Position numbers and translations under genes: made by a program
Assembly: GCA_002730525.1 (NCBI GenBank)
Contig: PCAK01000044.1
Span: forward strand, 124,001-188,000
Reading direction: 5' to 3'
Origin: Acidobacteriota bacterium
GTDB taxonomy: Bacteria > Acidobacteriota > Vicinamibacteria > Vicinamibacterales > UBA823
DNA length: 64,000 bases
In this document: positions 62,733 to 64,000 of the stretch, one piece after another
Layout of the letters: the number at the start of each line of letters is the position of its first letter
Numbering within the stretch: position 1 is the stretch's first letter
The notes under the pieces: generated by a model
The model's database searches: none
What the model was told of the DNA's origin: nothing
What the model saw: the letters and a program-made list of their open reading frames with translations, nothing else

Positions 62733-64000
62733 ATGATTGGGAAAACAATTCGAGGGTGCCGCGTGTTCGCCGTCATCGCGGCGTCTTGTGTCTGGGTCGT
62801 GCCCGCCTCCGGCCAGGCGCTGTCCGATTCCGGACGACCGTCGATCTTGGCCAGGGCTGCCGCAACCGAAGGCCTGCGTCTGCCGGTGGGCCTCCAGACG
62901 GCAGCCGGCAGCCGCCCGGCGCGCAGGCTGACGATGGACGAAGCCGTCGAACTGGCACTCGAGCAGAACCTGAACATTCGGGTGGAGCGCCTCAACCCGC
63001 AGATTCAGGACCTGGCGATCGCGGACGTGCGGTCCGCCTGGACGCCGAGTCTGGACACCTCGGTTCAGAACAACACACAGGACTCGCCGGCGACCAACCA
63101 GTTGGCAGGCGGCCTGGACAAGATCACGACCGAGACGTTCTCGAACAACGTCGGGATCAGCCAGTTACTGCCCTGGGGTGCCTCGTACCAAACGAGCTGG
63201 AACAGTTCGCGCCAGACCACGACCAACTTCTTCTCGAGCTTCGATCCGGCGCTGCGTTCGAACTTCCAGGCCGTCTACGTGCAGCCGCTCCTGCGGAACT
63301 TCCGGATCGACAACACGCGGCAACGCCTGCGGGTCTCGCGAACCAACCGGGACATCTCGGACATTCAACTCCGCGACACGATCGTCTCGACGGTGCGCAA
63401 CGTCAAGAACGCCTATTGGGAACTGTCGTATGCGATCTCGGCGCTGGCCGTCCAGCAGCAGTCCCTCGAACTGGCGGAGGAATCGCTCAGGAATAACCGG
63501 ACGCGCGTCGAGGTCGGCACGATGGCGCCGATCGACATCGTCGAAGCCGAGGCCGAGGTCGCCCGGAACGAGGAAACGGTCATTGTGGCGGAAGCCGCCA
63601 TTGACGAGGCTGAGGACGCGCTGCGCGCGCTGATCATGGACCCGGCCACGCCGAACTTCTGGGCGCTGCGCCTGGAACCGACCGATACGCCGCTGCTGCA
63701 GACGCAAGAGATCGACATCGATGCGGCCGTCGGCAACGCCCTGGGAGGCCGAACGGATCTGGCCCAGATCCGACGCAGCCTGGACAACACCGACACGAAC
63801 ATCGAGTTCTACTCCAATCAGCGACTGCCCGACGTCAACCTCCAGGTCAACTACCTGGCGACGGGCGCGGGCGGAAGCCGGTTGATCCGAAATCAAGCAT
63901 TTGGCGGTGACGTGATCGACACGGTCGACGTCGGCTTCGGCTCGGTACTCAGCGACGTGTTCGGCAGCGACTTCCCCACCTGGACGGTGAGCCTCAACAT
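62733..64000 (+). CDS. TolC-family outer membrane efflux protein (partial)
   Basis: The open frame runs off the window after 422 codons. The ATG at 62733 is preceded by AAAGAGG. A signal peptide (VFAVIAASCVWVVPASGQA) is followed by a spacer and then the outer-membrane-efflux helices: MDEAVELALEQNLNIRVERL, IVSTVRNVKNAYWELSYAIS, SLELAEESLRNNRTRVEVGT and IDIVEAEAEVARNEETVIVA. These are TolC/OEP helices that build the periplasmic tunnel. A tripartite pump partner may lie beyond the window. The second OEP repeat begins near residue 330. Confidence 0.88.
   Translation, partial: MIGKTIRGCRVFAVIAASCVWVVPASGQALSDSGRPSILARAAATEGLRLPVGLQTAAGSRPARRLTMDEAVELALEQNLNIRVERLNPQIQDLAIADVRSAWTPSLDTSVQNNTQDSPATNQLAGGLDKITTETFSNNVGISQLLPWGASYQTSWNSSRQTTTNFFSSFDPALRSNFQAVYVQPLLRNFRIDNTRQRLRVSRTNRDISDIQLRDTIVSTVRNVKNAYWELSYAISALAVQQQSLELAEESLRNNRTRVEVGTMAPIDIVEAEAEVARNEETVIVAEAAIDEAEDALRALIMDPATPNFWALRLEPTDTPLLQTQEIDIDAAVGNALGGRTDLAQIRRSLDNTDTNIEFYSNQRLPDVNLQVNYLATGAGGSRLIRNQAFGGDVIDTVDVGFGSVLSDVFGSDFPTWTVSLN

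Noticed and set aside
62654-63496. 280-residue plus-strand frame over the TolC gene
   Set aside because: It is out of frame with the TolC-family protein, which has clear OEP helices from ATG 62733.
1-64000. CRISPR arrays, prophage or insertion sequences
   Set aside because: No regular spaced repeats, transposase, integrase or phage genes were found; only short palindromic elements.

Overview
The window is a GC-rich bacterial chromosome segment, densely coding on both strands, with no phage, transposase or CRISPR content. The two secreted von Willebrand proteins are of the acidobacterial VWFA-related type. The atpE product has a signal-peptide-like extension. Together with the gene order this suggests an Acidobacteriota member, possibly Vicinamibacteria; this is inference from gene content, with no rRNA in the window to confirm it.

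Layout. 1-3.9 kb (+): the end of dnaG, rpoD, a CAT-anticodon tRNA, a coiled-coil/zinc-ribbon protein, an RNase H-family gene and acpS. 3.9-22.3 kb (-): one long division and cell-wall (dcw) operon read from a strong promoter at 22.3 kb with an MraZ-type operator: mraZ, rsmH, ftsL, ftsI, murE, murF, mraY, murD, ftsW, murG, murC, ftsQ, ftsA, ftsZ, then a B12-binding radical SAM gene. Many of the genes overlap by 1-4 nt; murB and ddl are absent. 22.5-29.6 kb: a YchF GTPase, a sugar-nucleotide epimerase, a small secreted protein, a YqeY-like gene, an ECF sigma factor coupled to an unusual zinc-finger/Ogt fusion, murJ and a rhomboid protease. 29.6-36.1 kb: a cupin, a fused alpha/beta 2-oxo acid dehydrogenase E1, a frameshifted Crp-family gene, a dynamin-like GTPase and a DMT exporter.

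36.1-47.5 kb (-): a bioenergetic block read from one clear promoter: nuoA-C-D-H-J-K-L-M-N followed by four F0 ATP synthase genes (atpZ, subunit I, atpB, atpE). nuoB, nuoI, nuoEFG, the b subunit and all F1 genes are missing here. 47.9-56.5 kb: two tandem VWFA proteins, a broken cytochrome c assembly gene, ispG, a Cof-type HAD phosphatase, a MATE exporter, a TPR lipoprotein-like or secreted protein and a secreted M28 peptidase. 56.5-62.5 kb (-): rseP, dxr, cdsA, uppS, truA and pyrE, so isoprenoid (with ispG), phospholipid and undecaprenyl carrier synthesis lie close to the envelope genes they feed. 62.7-64 kb (+): the start of a TolC-family outer-membrane gene behind a structured leader.

The most interesting signals are the ECF sigma/anti-sigma-like Ogt fusion, a family of about 160-bp palindromic elements whose edges supply the stop codons of dxr and truA (a different palindrome does the same for murD), the partial complex I operon joined to F0 genes, and a sodium-type ligand set in AtpE. 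Two genes (crp-like and ccsA-like) each carry an apparent one-base deletion, which could be real decay or assembly error.
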